This document shows, in pieces, positions 17,848-26,623 of a stretch of 41,754 bases of DNA. The stretch comes from Candidatus Nitrosopumilus sp. (GTDB lineage Archaea; Thermoproteota; Nitrososphaeria; Nitrososphaerales; Nitrosopumilaceae): assembly GCA_021268355.1 (NCBI GenBank), contig JAJETY010000009.1, positions 1 to 41,754 on the forward strand. The letters run 5' to 3'. A program made the translations under genes and the position numbers. The notes below the pieces were generated by a model. That model made no database searches and was not told the DNA's origin. It saw only the letters and a program-made list of their open reading frames with translations. Every line of letters begins with the position of its first letter. Within the stretch, counting starts at the first letter, position 1.

Positions 17848-18255
17848 CTAAGGTCTTGAGTAAATCACTGTAGGTAGAGGATCACCTAATGGATGTATCT
17901 CAGTTTTTAGTTGAACATGACCTAATTCAGGGTGTTCAATTTCCAGAACAACAGGATGAATTGCCCAACCATATTTTGGTTCGTTTGGAAATGGTACAAT
18001 TTCAATAAATTGATAGTCTGAAAAAGATTTTTGAAATGTCTCTTCCATTCCAAGAATTTCCATCACTACTGAAGTAGTTTTTTCAGATTTATCAAAAAAG
18101 GCCACTTCTACATGTCCACTGTCATAATATACAGCGTCTACTTCAAATGTTTGACGAAGTTCATTCTTGTCATCATTAGCTCCACCAGTAAGAAAAACTA
18201 TTGCAATCACAGTGAATACTCCAAGAAATATTGGCGAAAGTATTTTTTTTGCCAT
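17848..18255 (-). CDS. Membrane-anchored extracytoplasmic protein, unknown function
   Basis: The 135-residue protein has a single N-terminal hydrophobic helix (ILSPIFLGVFTVIAIVFLTGG) followed by a strand-rich domain without Cys, so it is probably anchored and exposed outside the membrane. Short strands such as VYYDSGHVEVAFFD and WAIHPVVLEIEHP suggest a small beta-sandwich. No family is recognised. Its ATG is one base from the stop of the upstream M1 aminopeptidase, so it is very likely co-translated with it; a functional partnership is only a guess. Confidence 0.7.
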   Translation of the reverse strand: MAKKILSPIFLGVFTVIAIVFLTGGANDDKNELRQTFEVDAVYYDSGHVEVAFFDKSEKTTSVVMEILGMEETFQKSFSDYQFIEIVPFPNEPKYGWAIHPVVLEIEHPELGHVQLKTEIHPLGDPLPTVIYSRP

Positions 18256-18256
18256 A

Positions 18257-20749
18257 TTAACTAAATTCTTTTCTCATTTCACGTAAGAATTTTGAGTAAA
18301 TTCTGATTTTCTCTATGGTTTGTGCTTGGGTTCTCTCAGTTCCAGGAGTGGGATGAGTTTTGAAAAATGATTTGATATCTTTTTCCATTGTATCATCTGC
18401 AACTAATGCAATACTAGCAACTATTCTGTTAAACAATGGATTTCCATGTCCCACTTTTTTACTCAATCGAGTCCAATTCTTCTTGAGCCAAGGCCAAAGA
18501 ATCTTCTTACCATATGGATTTGCAGCTATTCGCATAATAGGTAATTGCATATTTTGTGATCGAACTTCAGAAGTTTGTGAAAATTGTAATGTTTTGATAA
18601 GCAATTTCTCATTTTGAAAACTACACATTGCACCTAAAAATCGTAATTTCTCTTCAGTAGTTTTTGCTTTTTTGTATAGAGAAACTAATTGAGAATGGGT
18701 TTTTGTGTTACCAGTCCAAGCAACCAGAGAAAAAATCGGCTCTCTAATATCAGGATGTAATGATGATGGGTTTTTTAAGAATGCCTTGAATTTTAATTGA
18801 GCTTGCTCAATTACATTTTCATCTCCATACTTACCTAATGCAAAAATTGCAAAACCTCTCATGAATGCATCTGTGTGTTTGTCTGTTTTTTGTGGAGTCC
18901 AACCAAGGTTAGATAAAATCTTTCTAAAGTAATTGATAGCATAGCTTCTAATTTGTTCTGAATAATCTTCAAAGAAAGTTAATGTTGCCAAAGAATTTAG
19001 ATTATTTGCAACATTTGTTTGTGGCAAGTAAGAATCTTCATCAAAATATGCATCTGAGAAATCCAGATAATTTTCAACATCTTCTTTTCCAGCAACACAC
19101 AATGCAAACAAATCATTTTGAATTGCCCATCTATCTACAGGGCCAATTTGTTTTTGATCAACTAGCATTTTAAGATCTAGTAAAATGCCATCATCATATT
19201 TAACACGATAAAATCCAGTTCTTCCAATATTTGCTACAAATCCAGGGCCTTTAGGTGCTTTGACAGTGATTGATTTTTTTGTAAGTAATTTTGTTTTAGT
19301 TTCATTTCCCAAACCATAAGTAATTGGAACATGCCATAATCCTCTTTCCGTTTTTTTGGTTTGTTCCATCAAAAAGCGATTTTGCTTAAAGACCAAACTG
19401 TCATTTTTTTGAGAAATGTCAATTTGAGGAAATCCTGGTTGTTTCAACCAAGAATTAACCATAGAACTAACTGGCATTTTAGATGCTTTTCCAATTGCAT
19501 CCCACAAATCTTGTCCTTTGGCATTACCATACTTGAATGTCGACAGGTATTTCTTAAGACCTGAGCGGAAGTTATTCTCACCAACATAATTTTCAAGCAT
19601 TCGTAAAACACATCCACCTTTATCGTAGGAAATTGCATCAAAAATTTCTCTGATTTCAGCAGGTGAATTTACGGTGACATCTATTGGATGTGTTGTTTTG
19701 AGAGAATCCAATCCCATTGCAGTGTTCATTGCATCTTCAATAAACTGGTCCCAGAGATTCCATTCTGGGTAAAATTTATCGACAAATTTTGTTGCCATAA
19801 ATGTTGCAAAACTTTCGTTTAACCACAAATCATTCCACCACTTCATGGTAACAAGATTACCAAACCACTGATGTGCAATTTCATGAGATATTACTTCAGC
19901 AATGAATTGTTTTGTTCTTGTAGAAGATGTTTTTGGATCATAAAGTAGAATTGTTTCTCTAAATGTAATTGCGCCCCAATTTTCCATAGCACCTGCTGCA
20001 AAATCAGGAATTGCTATCAAATCTAATTTTGGTAAGGGGTATTTTATTCCAAAATATTTTTCATAAGATGAAAGTAATTTCTTTCCCAAATCCAAAGAGT
20101 ATTTTCCTTTTGATTTGTTTCCTTTAGTTGTAACAACTCTAATCTCCACTTTACCAGTTTTTCCCGTGAGGTATTCAAATTCACCAACACCAAGATAGAT
20201 CAAATAAGTTGAAACGACGGGAGTTTTTGAAAATTTGTATAGTGTTTTATTTTTAATTTTTTTCTTTGATTGAACTGGCATGTTTGAGATTGCAGTAAAC
20301 TTATTTTCAGCAATAATGGAAATTTCAAATGTAGCCTTTGCTTCAGGCTCATCCCAACATGGAAAAGCACGTCTAGCATCTGCCGCTTCAAATTGAGTAG
20401 TTGCAAGATATTTTGTTTTTCCTCCTTGCTTGTATTGGCTACGATAGAATCCCAACAACCTGTCATTTAGAATGCCTTGAAATTCTAGGAAAATAGTTGC
20501 TTTTCCTTTAATCTTCTCCCCAAGTCTAATAGTCAATCTCTCTTTTTTCTCATCAGTTTTAGGAGTTGATTGTATTATTTTTGAACCTGATTTGACAGTA
20601 CAGGATTTTATTTTAATCTCAGCACAATCCAGGGAAATTGAATTTGTTAATTTGTTACAAGAAATTGTAATAACCTCAGTTCCTGAAAAAGTAAATTTTT
20701 TTAGATCTGGTTCAAAGGTTAACTCGTAATTTATGGGATTTATGTCCAC
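18257..20749 (-). CDS. M1-family zinc aminopeptidase
   Basis: The 830-residue protein has the four-domain M1 architecture. The exopeptidase motif GAMENWGAITFRE lies near residue 255. The zinc site HEIAHQWFGNLVTMKWW follows at about 290, with the third ligand Glu in WLNESFATF. A long helical C-terminal (ERAP1_C-like) region completes it. It resembles archaeal tricorn-interacting factor F2/F3 peptidases, which remove N-terminal residues from peptides left by the proteasome. There is no signal peptide, so it is likely cytoplasmic. The start is GTG 20749. It is divergent from the mutase small subunit; the downstream gene is separated by one base. Confidence 0.93.
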   Translation of the reverse strand: MDINPINYELTFEPDLKKFTFSGTEVITISCNKLTNSISLDCAEIKIKSCTVKSGSKIIQSTPKTDEKKERLTIRLGEKIKGKATIFLEFQGILNDRLLGFYRSQYKQGGKTKYLATTQFEAADARRAFPCWDEPEAKATFEISIIAENKFTAISNMPVQSKKKIKNKTLYKFSKTPVVSTYLIYLGVGEFEYLTGKTGKVEIRVVTTKGNKSKGKYSLDLGKKLLSSYEKYFGIKYPLPKLDLIAIPDFAAGAMENWGAITFRETILLYDPKTSSTRTKQFIAEVISHEIAHQWFGNLVTMKWWNDLWLNESFATFMATKFVDKFYPEWNLWDQFIEDAMNTAMGLDSLKTTHPIDVTVNSPAEIREIFDAISYDKGGCVLRMLENYVGENNFRSGLKKYLSTFKYGNAKGQDLWDAIGKASKMPVSSMVNSWLKQPGFPQIDISQKNDSLVFKQNRFLMEQTKKTERGLWHVPITYGLGNETKTKLLTKKSITVKAPKGPGFVANIGRTGFYRVKYDDGILLDLKMLVDQKQIGPVDRWAIQNDLFALCVAGKEDVENYLDFSDAYFDEDSYLPQTNVANNLNSLATLTFFEDYSEQIRSYAINYFRKILSNLGWTPQKTDKHTDAFMRGFAIFALGKYGDENVIEQAQLKFKAFLKNPSSLHPDIREPIFSLVAWTGNTKTHSQLVSLYKKAKTTEEKLRFLGAMCSFQNEKLLIKTLQFSQTSEVRSQNMQLPIMRIAANPYGKKILWPWLKKNWTRLSKKVGHGNPLFNRIVASIALVADDTMEKDIKSFFKTHPTPGTERTQAQTIEKIRIYSKFLREMRKEFS

Positions 20750-20851
20750 ATTTGGGATGTTTTTGATACTCTTTAAGTAGATTTTCCATTAAAAATCACA
20801 TACAGAAAAAAAAATAAAGCCTTTAAAATATACTAAATAAGTAATAATATC

Positions 20852-21274
20852 ATGAAGCAAAAAACACAAACAAGAAACATCAAGATTTTAGTTGCAAAAT
20901 TAGGCCTTGACGGACATGATAGAGGAGCACTTGTTTTGTGTAGAGCATTCAGAGATGCAGGAATGGAAGTTATCTATTCAGGATTATTTGCAACACCAGA
21001 AAGAGTTGCACAGATTGCGGAAGATGAAGATGTCGACGCAATTGCAATGAGTTTGCTCAATGGGGCTCATGGAACACTTTTCCCTAGAGTAGTCAAAGCC
21101 CTAAAAAAGAAAAAGATCAATGATGTTCTAGTTGTTGGAGGAGGAGTAATTCCAGAAATTGATCATAAAGATTTGATTAAAGCAGGAGTTGATCATGTAT
21201 TTGGACCAGGAACACCATTACCTACAATCATTGATCATATCAATACCGGTGTAAGTAAATTAAGAAAAATATAA
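20852..21274 (+). CDS. Methylmalonyl-CoA mutase, small cobalamin-binding subunit
   Basis: The 140-residue B12-binding Rossmann-like domain carries the base-off/His-on motif GLDGHDRG with His22 as lower cobalt ligand. SLLNGAHGTLFPRV and VVGGGVIPEID follow around the nucleotide tail. It should pair with the large subunit encoded at 15283-16881 to form the split mutase. It is encoded on the opposite strand, divergent from the aminopeptidase gene, rather than in the meaB operon. A TATA-like stretch (TTTAAAATATACTAAATA, ending about 15 nt before the ATG) precedes it. Confidence 0.95.
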   Translation: MKQKTQTRNIKILVAKLGLDGHDRGALVLCRAFRDAGMEVIYSGLFATPERVAQIAEDEDVDAIAMSLLNGAHGTLFPRVVKALKKKKINDVLVVGGGVIPEIDHKDLIKAGVDHVFGPGTPLPTIIDHINTGVSKLRKI

Positions 21275-21284
21275 GAAAAAAGAA

Positions 21285-22283
21285 TTATTCTGTGGAATCA
21301 GGCCACATCATTTTACGCATTTCTTTACCAACTTTTTCAATTTGGTGTTCGTCATATTGTTTCATGTATTTGTCAAATGCGTCTTTGCCATTTTTCTGAT
21401 ATTCAGAAATCCACTCGTTGTTGAATGTACCATCTTGAATCATGGTCAGAACTTTTTTCATGTTCTCCTTATTTGCAGAATCCATAACCATTGGTCCACG
21501 TGTCAAACCACCATATCTAGCAGTTTCACTTACACGTCTCCACATTCCATTGATTCCATATCTTTGAATCATATCCACAATGAGTTTTAGTTCATGTAAA
21601 ACTTCAAAGTATGCAATTTCTGGTTGATATCCTGCTTCAACTAGAGTTTCAAACGCATTTGTTACCATGGAAGCTGCACCACCACATAGGTCTGCTTGCT
21701 CACCAAACCAATCAGTTTCAACTTCTTCTTTGAAAGCAGTTTTGATTAATCCGGCTCTTGCACTTCCAATTGCTTTTGCAATTCCCAATGTTCGATCCCA
21801 AGCTTTTCCTGTAAAGTCTTGTTCAACTGCAACAATAGCTGGAGTTCCAAAATTATCAAGATATGTTTCTCTTACTTTTGAACCAGGGCCTTTTGGTGCA
21901 ATCATGATCAAATCAACATTGTTTGGAGCTTCAATCCATTTCCAATAGATTGCAGCTGCATGAGAAAATGACAATGCTTTTCCTTCAGAAAGATTTGGTC
22001 CGATTTCATCTTTGTATACTTGACCTTGAATCATATCTGGAATCAGTATGTGAATAATGTCTGCTTGTTTTGTTGCGTCAGAGACTGACATTACTTTGTG
22101 ACCATCTGCTTCAGCTTTTTTCCAGCTGTTACCGCCTTCTTTGAGACCAATTACAACATTTAGACCAGAGTCTTTCATATTGTTAGCTTGTGCATCACCT
22201 TGGATTCCATAACCAATTACAGCAATTGTTTGATCTTTAATTGGATCAAGGCTGATATCGGTATCTTTCCATGTTTGTGCCAT
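21285..22283 (-). CDS. ilvC: Ketol-acid reductoisomerase
   Basis: The 332-residue protein is a class I (short) KARI. It has the Rossmann motif IGYGIQGDAQANNMKDSG, then MIAPKGPGSKVRETY, and the knotted helical C-terminal domain with DLCGGAASMVTNAFETLVEAG and SETARYGGLTRGP. The Mg-binding Asp and Glu residues in the EQADLCGG and FEVLHELKLI helices are visible. It performs the alkyl migration and NAD(P)H-dependent reduction of acetolactate or acetohydroxybutyrate in branched-chain amino-acid synthesis. It is a single gene here, with no ilvB/N or ilvD adjacent, and converges on the mutase small-subunit gene. Confidence 0.97.
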   Translation of the reverse strand: MAQTWKDTDISLDPIKDQTIAVIGYGIQGDAQANNMKDSGLNVVIGLKEGGNSWKKAEADGHKVMSVSDATKQADIIHILIPDMIQGQVYKDEIGPNLSEGKALSFSHAAAIYWKWIEAPNNVDLIMIAPKGPGSKVRETYLDNFGTPAIVAVEQDFTGKAWDRTLGIAKAIGSARAGLIKTAFKEEVETDWFGEQADLCGGAASMVTNAFETLVEAGYQPEIAYFEVLHELKLIVDMIQRYGINGMWRRVSETARYGGLTRGPMVMDSANKENMKKVLTMIQDGTFNNEWISEYQKNGKDAFDKYMKQYDEHQIEKVGKEMRKMMWPDSTE

Positions 22284-22322
22284 GTTTTTGGCAGATTTTA
22301 TTGCAAATATTAACTATGAAAT

Positions 22323-22442
22323 CTAGATTTCAATGATTTTTTCACATGAACGGCATTTTACAGTTACCTTTTCTCCAGGCAATCGAATGAATCTCTTTGA
22401 GCCACATTCAGGGCAAATTGGACAAGCTCGTATAGGTTCCAT
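22323..22442 (-). CDS. 39-residue zinc-ribbon microprotein
   Basis: A complete frame of 39 codons has two Cys clusters, CPICPEC (residues 7-13) and CRSC (30-33), around a short hairpin-like strand pair (RFIRLPGEKVTVK). This is a minimal zinc ribbon. Its ATG overlaps the stop of the NMN adenylyltransferase gene by one base (TAATG), so it is translated by coupling from the same mRNA. Such tiny ribbons often bind RNA or larger complexes, but no function can be assigned. It is too short for most automated gene calls. Confidence 0.7.
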   Translation of the reverse strand: MEPIRACPICPECGSKRFIRLPGEKVTVKCRSCEKIIEI

Positions 22443-22978
22443 TAGTGTTTTGTAGGATTGGTATCAGATTTAGAAATTACGGACAATCTATTTTTGGCAT
22501 TAATCTTTCTTAGAAATTCATAAACTGCATTTGGCACAGAGTCTTTCCAGTTTTCATCAGAAATAATCATAGAACGAATTTTAGTTGCATTGTATTGAGT
22601 TCTATCTAAAAATTTTGGCTTCACAACCATAATTCCAGAATCTGCTAAAAGCATAGAGACATAATCATTACCACTGTACACTTTATCAAAATGAGGCAAT
22701 GCAGATTTCAAATAAGAACCCCAAGTTGCCACATTGAATTGATTTTCAATTGATATTAGAAAACATTTTTCCAGTTCCAAATTTGCTTCTTTTAATGAAT
22801 TGTGAATCATTTCAATTCTTTCACCAGCTGTAAAAGGATCTTTTTCGAGATAATTAAACTGAGCACTAGTAACAGCTATTATCACATCATCACACTGATC
22901 AAGAATTTGTCTAACTAATTCTAAATGACCTAAATGAAAAGGCTGAAACCGCCCCATCATCAATCCTCGCATAATCAT
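22442..22978 (-). CDS. nadM: Nicotinamide-nucleotide adenylyltransferase, archaeal type
   Basis: The 178-residue nucleotidyltransferase has the signature GRFQPFHLGHLE, with the HxGH histidines at 15 and 18, and the C-terminal NATKIRSMI in the position of the ISSTxxR box. It transfers AMP from ATP to NMN to form NAD. The archaeal family is about 170 residues long, matching this gene. The ATG at 22978 may be preceded functionally by the Met at residue 3. It is the first gene of a two-gene unit with the 39-residue zinc ribbon. The C-terminal tail (SVISKSDTNPTKH) is variable. Confidence 0.93.
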   Translation of the reverse strand: MIMRGLMMGRFQPFHLGHLELVRQILDQCDDVIIAVTSAQFNYLEKDPFTAGERIEMIHNSLKEANLELEKCFLISIENQFNVATWGSYLKSALPHFDKVYSGNDYVSMLLADSGIMVVKPKFLDRTQYNATKIRSMIISDENWKDSVPNAVYEFLRKINAKNRLSVISKSDTNPTKH

Positions 22979-23006
22979 TCAATAAATTCGATTTTATTAA
23001 ATCAGA

Positions 23007-23927
23007 CTATTTTATTTCGCCACTGCCAAGTATCCTGATTGAAGTTGACTCAGGTTTCAAGATGATTGCAATTTGTCCAGATTTGTACACGACAGGTTTT
23101 TCAAAAGCAAGTTTTAGTGGAGAGATTGAAGTAAATTTGGCAGCTTTAATTTGTAACCCAATGTTTACTAGACAGCCTTGATTTTCCGTGATTTCATTTT
23201 TGTAAAAAGGACTTTTCTTAAAATCAATTTCAATTTCGTTTTTAATATCCACTACACCCTCATTGCAAATTATATCTCCACGTCCTACTTCATCAGGTTT
23301 AGCACCTTTAACTGCCAATCCCACTCTAGCAGGACATATTGATTCTTCAACAGGGTCATCATGCATTTGGATGGATTTGATAAGAACATCAATTCCTGCA
23401 GGATATAGTTTTAGATTATCATATTGCTTTACTTTACCATTTGTAACTTTACCTAGAATTACAGTTCCAACACCCTTAACATCAAAACAATGATCTATTA
23501 CCATTTCAGGAGAGCCATCTGTTGAAATAGGTTCAAGTTTATCCATCTCTTCTTTAATTTTATCCTGATCAACTTTGAGATAGTTTTCAACAACAGTACC
23601 TTTGATCATCGCATCTAATTTTGATTCGTCAACTTCAAAGGTATGGGACAAAATTCCTTTTTCCTTTTTTAGAGAATCTAGTGCAATAATTTGTTCTCCA
23701 GTGAATTTATCTAATTTATCAACATGAAGAATTACATATTCTGCAAGATTGATTGCTTGAAACAGTGGTTGTATTTTGTCAGGAAATCCAGATGGAATTA
23801 CCCATGTTTTGATGACATCTGATTCTTTTCGATCATACAAAGTAAGATCAGTTTCAGTTCCTTTTTTTCCAAATTCAGACGCAATATCTTGTTTTCCCAA
23901 CACTACAAAATTGATTGATTTAACCAC
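23007..23927 (-). CDS. EF-Tu/SelB-like translation factor relative with degenerate G domain
   Basis: The 306-residue protein has a recognisable elongation-factor layout: a G-domain-like N-terminal half, then domain 2 (VIDHCFDVKGVGTVILGKV ... ARVGLAVKGAK ... GRGDIICNEG), then a domain 3-like barrel. In place of the expected P-loop it reads FVVLGKQDIASEFGKKG; no GxxxxGK[ST], DxxG or NKxD is evident, so GTP hydrolysis is unlikely. Its domain 2 motifs resemble SelB, but no selenocysteine machinery is seen in the window. A regulatory or tRNA/ribosome-binding role is conjecture. The start is GTG 23927. Confidence 0.75.
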   Translation of the reverse strand: MVKSINFVVLGKQDIASEFGKKGTETDLTLYDRKESDVIKTWVIPSGFPDKIQPLFQAINLAEYVILHVDKLDKFTGEQIIALDSLKKEKGILSHTFEVDESKLDAMIKGTVVENYLKVDQDKIKEEMDKLEPISTDGSPEMVIDHCFDVKGVGTVILGKVTNGKVKQYDNLKLYPAGIDVLIKSIQMHDDPVEESICPARVGLAVKGAKPDEVGRGDIICNEGVVDIKNEIEIDFKKSPFYKNEITENQGCLVNIGLQIKAAKFTSISPLKLAFEKPVVYKSGQIAIILKPESTSIRILGSGEIK

Positions 23928-24009
23928 AAAGAAATTTTAGATATAGGCACTAAAAACCATACGAAAAGTCTGCCATTCAGAATTAGATTAGTGATTAAAT
24001 GGTTTGATT

Positions 24010-24195
24010 TTATTCTGCTTGAAATTTTTCACAGCCAGAAGTACAAGGTTTATTCATTACCCCTTCACATTTTCCTATTTCATCATGCATTATCCTATGA
24101 TGACCACAAATTTTGCATTTTTCTCTAAAATGAGAAATTAATTCAGCAACAGATATTCTTGATTGTTGAATTTTAGATTCAGTTTCTCCAGCCAT
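24010..24195 (-). CDS. Small Cys/His zinc-binding protein
   Basis: The 61-residue protein has an N-terminal helix (ESKIQQSRISVAELISHFREK) followed by a Cys/His-rich module. CKICGHHRIMH is followed by C, CTSGC and a short tail. Four to five Cys and several His could hold one or two zinc ions. No family is recognised. The start is ATG 24195. The 269 nt upstream, before the gene at 24465, contain no convincing gene, RNA or repeat. Confidence 0.65.
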   Translation of the reverse strand: MAGETESKIQQSRISVAELISHFREKCKICGHHRIMHDEIGKCEGVMNKPCTSGCEKFQAE

Positions 24196-24464
24196 ATGGA
24201 TTCTAAATCAATGTACTTTAAAAATTATAAACACGTCGGGGAAGGATCATCGTTAAATTTGTTTTAAATTAGAGGGCTATTTCTAAACAAAATCAGTAAT
24301 TTATGGATTATTTTATAGTAAAAATCGGATGACTTTTCTCCCCTGTTGATTAGTTTTCTAAAGACTTTGGGGAATGCCATGTTTGGTTTAGTTAAACTTT
24401 GGATAAAAGATAGGTTATTCTCAAAGAGTTTAGATTTTAAAACACTAGATTCTCGATAAACATC

Positions 24465-24680
24465 ATGAAGAAAAATGAAATAGATGAAATTCTAGAGCAT
24501 TTAACTCAAAAGTTTGAAGATGATGTTCCATCACTAGCCAAAATGTTAGTACGAAAAAAGATTGGAAAATTCAAGTCATTTGATTCAGATACACTGCCAG
24601 AGCCTTTGAAAGCATGCACAGTTAAGGAACTAATTGATATTGTTCAAGAGGGATTAGAGTCAGGTAAATTCAAAATTTAA
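24465..24680 (+). CDS. Small helical protein, unknown function
   Basis: The 71-residue, charged, helical protein (IDEILEHLTQKFEDDVPSLA, then KACTVKELIDIVQEGLESGK) has a single Cys and no recognisable motif. The arrangement of two amphipathic helices with a basic turn (VRKKIGKFKSF) suggests a small soluble binding protein. It is followed 54 nt later by a two-helix membrane protein on the same strand. No family assignment can be made. Confidence 0.55.
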   Translation: MKKNEIDEILEHLTQKFEDDVPSLAKMLVRKKIGKFKSFDSDTLPEPLKACTVKELIDIVQEGLESGKFKI

Positions 24681-24734
24681 TTTGATTTAAAATTTGACGA
24701 TATACTCCATATAGGGGTATTATTATATGAAGAT

Positions 24735-24995
24735 ATGATTCAAGGAGCTCCAAAGTATATCATGATTGCATTTTTTGCATTAGGTGTGATCATAGTGGGT
24801 TTTTCAATATGGGCTTTGTTTCTAACTGAAATTCCTCAAGAACAATTTCAAGAAGATCCTAGGTTTGAAGAAGAGTATGTGAAATATTATGAGTGGAATA
24901 TCATATTTGGTTCATCTCTTATTGGTATTGGTTGGATTATTGCATTTTTAGGGCGTAAAATGAGAAATCAAGGTTCAAAACTTTCCGGAATTTGA
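24735..24995 (+). CDS. Two-helix membrane protein, unknown function
   Basis: The 86-residue protein has two transmembrane helices: residues about 9-31 (IMIAFFALGVIIVGFSIWAL) and about 55-73 (WNIIFGSSLIGIGWIIAFLG). They are separated by an acidic loop (QFQEDPRFEEEYVKYYE), and the C-terminus is basic, so both ends are probably cytoplasmic. No family is recognised. A tiny frame ATGAAGATATGA at 24727 ends on the start codon (shared ATG/TGA), a possible translational leader. A TATTATTATA box lies upstream. Confidence 0.6.
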   Translation: MIQGAPKYIMIAFFALGVIIVGFSIWALFLTEIPQEQFQEDPRFEEEYVKYYEWNIIFGSSLIGIGWIIAFLGRKMRNQGSKLSGI

Positions 24996-25074
24996 ACACT
25001 CATCTGAATTCATAATTAAATCATGTTTTTCATAAAATGGGTGGAAGATAGTGAGTGTCAAACATTTTTGTGAA

Positions 25075-25156
25075 CGCCGGGAAAGGGATTCGAACCCCTG
25101 CACGCTTGCGCGTAGCCGTTTTCGAGACGGCCGCCTTACCACTTGGCTACCCCGAC
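25075..25156 (-). tRNA. tRNA-Ser (anticodon CGA)
   Basis: The reverse strand folds as a class II tRNA of 82 nt without encoded CCA. The acceptor GTCGGGG pairs with TCCCGGC with two G-U pairs, and the discriminator base is G. The D arm is GCC..GGC with AGTGG in the loop. The anticodon stem GCCGT/ACGGC encloses loop CTCGAAA, so the anticodon is CGA, reading UCG. The long variable arm has stem ACGC/GCGT, diagnostic of tRNA-Ser. The T arm is AGGGG-TTCGAAT-CCCTT. There is no intron. It lies between convergent small genes with no adjacent integrase or element. Confidence 0.97.
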
Positions 25157-25196
25157 AATGGATATGAGAACATCTCCATAATAAAGCAAATCTGAA

Positions 25197-25460
25197 CTAG
25201 TGGTTTTCATCAATTTTAAATAATTCATCATTGAATTTTTTTTTGATTTGTTCCTTACTACGATTCCATTCTTCATCAGTAATATTATCAGAAAAAATTG
25301 AATGAAATTCAGAAAAATCATCATCGATAATTGATAGTATTTCCTGTTTTTCAAACTCAGTTAGAGGAAAATATGAAGTGATTTTTGAAACAGTTTCATC
25401 AGAGTAGTTTATTTCAAAAATTTTGTCTTCAATATAAGCAGGAAAAGATGATTTAGACAC
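25197..25460 (-). CDS. Acidic helical protein, unknown function
   Basis: The 87-residue acidic protein starts at GTG 25460. It is built from helices (YSDETVSKITSYFPLTEFEK, then EEWNRSKEQIKKKFNDELFK) with no Cys, motif or membrane segment. An overlapping frame on the same strand runs into the tRNA and is discarded. It is divergent from the FEN-1 gene across about 100 nt that includes AT-rich promoter-like sequence (TTTTAAAAGATAAACACAAAATAG). No family assignment can be made. Confidence 0.55.
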   Translation of the reverse strand: MSKSSFPAYIEDKIFEINYSDETVSKITSYFPLTEFEKQEILSIIDDDFSEFHSIFSDNITDEEWNRSKEQIKKKFNDELFKIDENH

Positions 25461-25559
25461 AGTACTCTGTGGACATCATCAATATTAAAATCGACTTTTT
25501 CAAATTTTGATCGATTTTAAAAGATAAACACAAAATAGCACAAAATTTCAATAAAAAAT

Positions 25560-26582
25560 ATGGGATTAAATCTAAAAGATTTAGTTGTTAGAGATAAAAC
25601 TACACTAGAGGCATTTTCAAATAAAGTGATTGCAATTGATGCATACAATGCAATCTACCAGTTTTTAGCCAGCATCAGAGGACCTGATGGATTACAGTTA
25701 TCAGATTCAGAAGGAAGGATCACTAGTCATCTTAGTGGATTGTTGTACAGAAATGTGAATTTTCTGTCTTTGGGAATTAAACCGGTTTATGTTTTTGATG
25801 GAAAACCACCATCTCTTAAAACAGCAGAGATTGAGCGTAGAAAACAAATCAAAATGGATGCGACCATCAAATATGAAAAAGCAATTGCAGAGGGAAACAT
25901 GGAAGATGCTAGGAAATATGCCCAACAGACTACGAGTATGAAAGATGGAATGGTAAAAGAATCAAAACAACTTTTGAAATGTTTTGGTATCCCGTATATT
26001 GAAGCACCTTCAGAAGGTGAAGCAACAGCAGCCCACCTTACAAATACAGGAGTAGCATATGCTTCAGCTAGTCAAGACTTTGATTCCATTTTGTGTGGAG
26101 CAAAAAGACTAGTAAGAAATTTTACAAACAGTGGAAGAAGAAAAATTCCAAATAAGAACTCATACATCGATATCGTTCCAGAAATTATAGAGACTCAAAA
26201 AACTCTAGACTTCTTGGAAATAACACGTGAAGAATTAATTGATGTTGGGATTTTGATTGGTACAGACTTTAATCCAAATGGATTTGAAAGAGTGGGTCCA
26301 AAGACAGCACTAAAAATGATCAAACAGCATTCAAGATTAGAGGACATTCCACAGATTCAAGAACAGTTAGAAGAAATTGATTATGAACAAATTAGAAAAA
26401 TATTTTTGAATCCGGAAGTTGCAGATGTTAAAGAAATTGTTTTTGATGTAATAGATTACGAAGGAATAACTAATTATCTGGTCAAAGAGAGAAGTTTTTC
26501 AGAAGATAGAGTTAGTTCAACATTAAATAGATTAAAAAAAGCAATAGAAAAGAAAAGTCAAAACTTGGATCAGTGGTTTTGA
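25560..26582 (+). CDS. fen: Flap endonuclease 1
   Basis: The 340-residue protein is a full-length archaeal FEN-1/XPG nuclease. It starts MGLNLKDLV, with the N-terminus of the mature enzyme preserved. Catalytic acids are visible: Asp27 (IDAYNA), Asp80 (VFDGKPP), Glu152 and Glu154 ([11 protein letters not shown]), and the later SQDFDS and GTDFNP motifs. It removes 5' flaps during Okazaki-fragment maturation and repair. The C-terminus SQNLDQWF is a PCNA-binding PIP-like box with Ser in place of the first Gln. It is a single gene with its own upstream AT-rich leader. Confidence 0.96.
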   Translation: MGLNLKDLVVRDKTTLEAFSNKVIAIDAYNAIYQFLASIRGPDGLQLSDSEGRITSHLSGLLYRNVNFLSLGIKPVYVFDGKPPSLKTAEIERRKQIKMDATIKYEKAIAEGNMEDARKYAQQTTSMKDGMVKESKQLLKCFGIPYIEAPSEGEATAAHLTNTGVAYASASQDFDSILCGAKRLVRNFTNSGRRKIPNKNSYIDIVPEIIETQKTLDFLEITREELIDVGILIGTDFNPNGFERVGPKTALKMIKQHSRLEDIPQIQEQLEEIDYEQIRKIFLNPEVADVKEIVFDVIDYEGITNYLVKERSFSEDRVSSTLNRLKKAIEKKSQNLDQWF

Positions 26583-26623
26583 TAATATTTCAATTTAATA
26601 ACTAGTTACAACAATTTTAAAAA

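Noticed and set aside
25136-25354. Reverse frame of 72 codons reaching into the tRNA
   Set aside because: It overlaps the tRNA-Ser 5' end and the more protein-like frame at 25197-25460; its composition is frame-shadow like.
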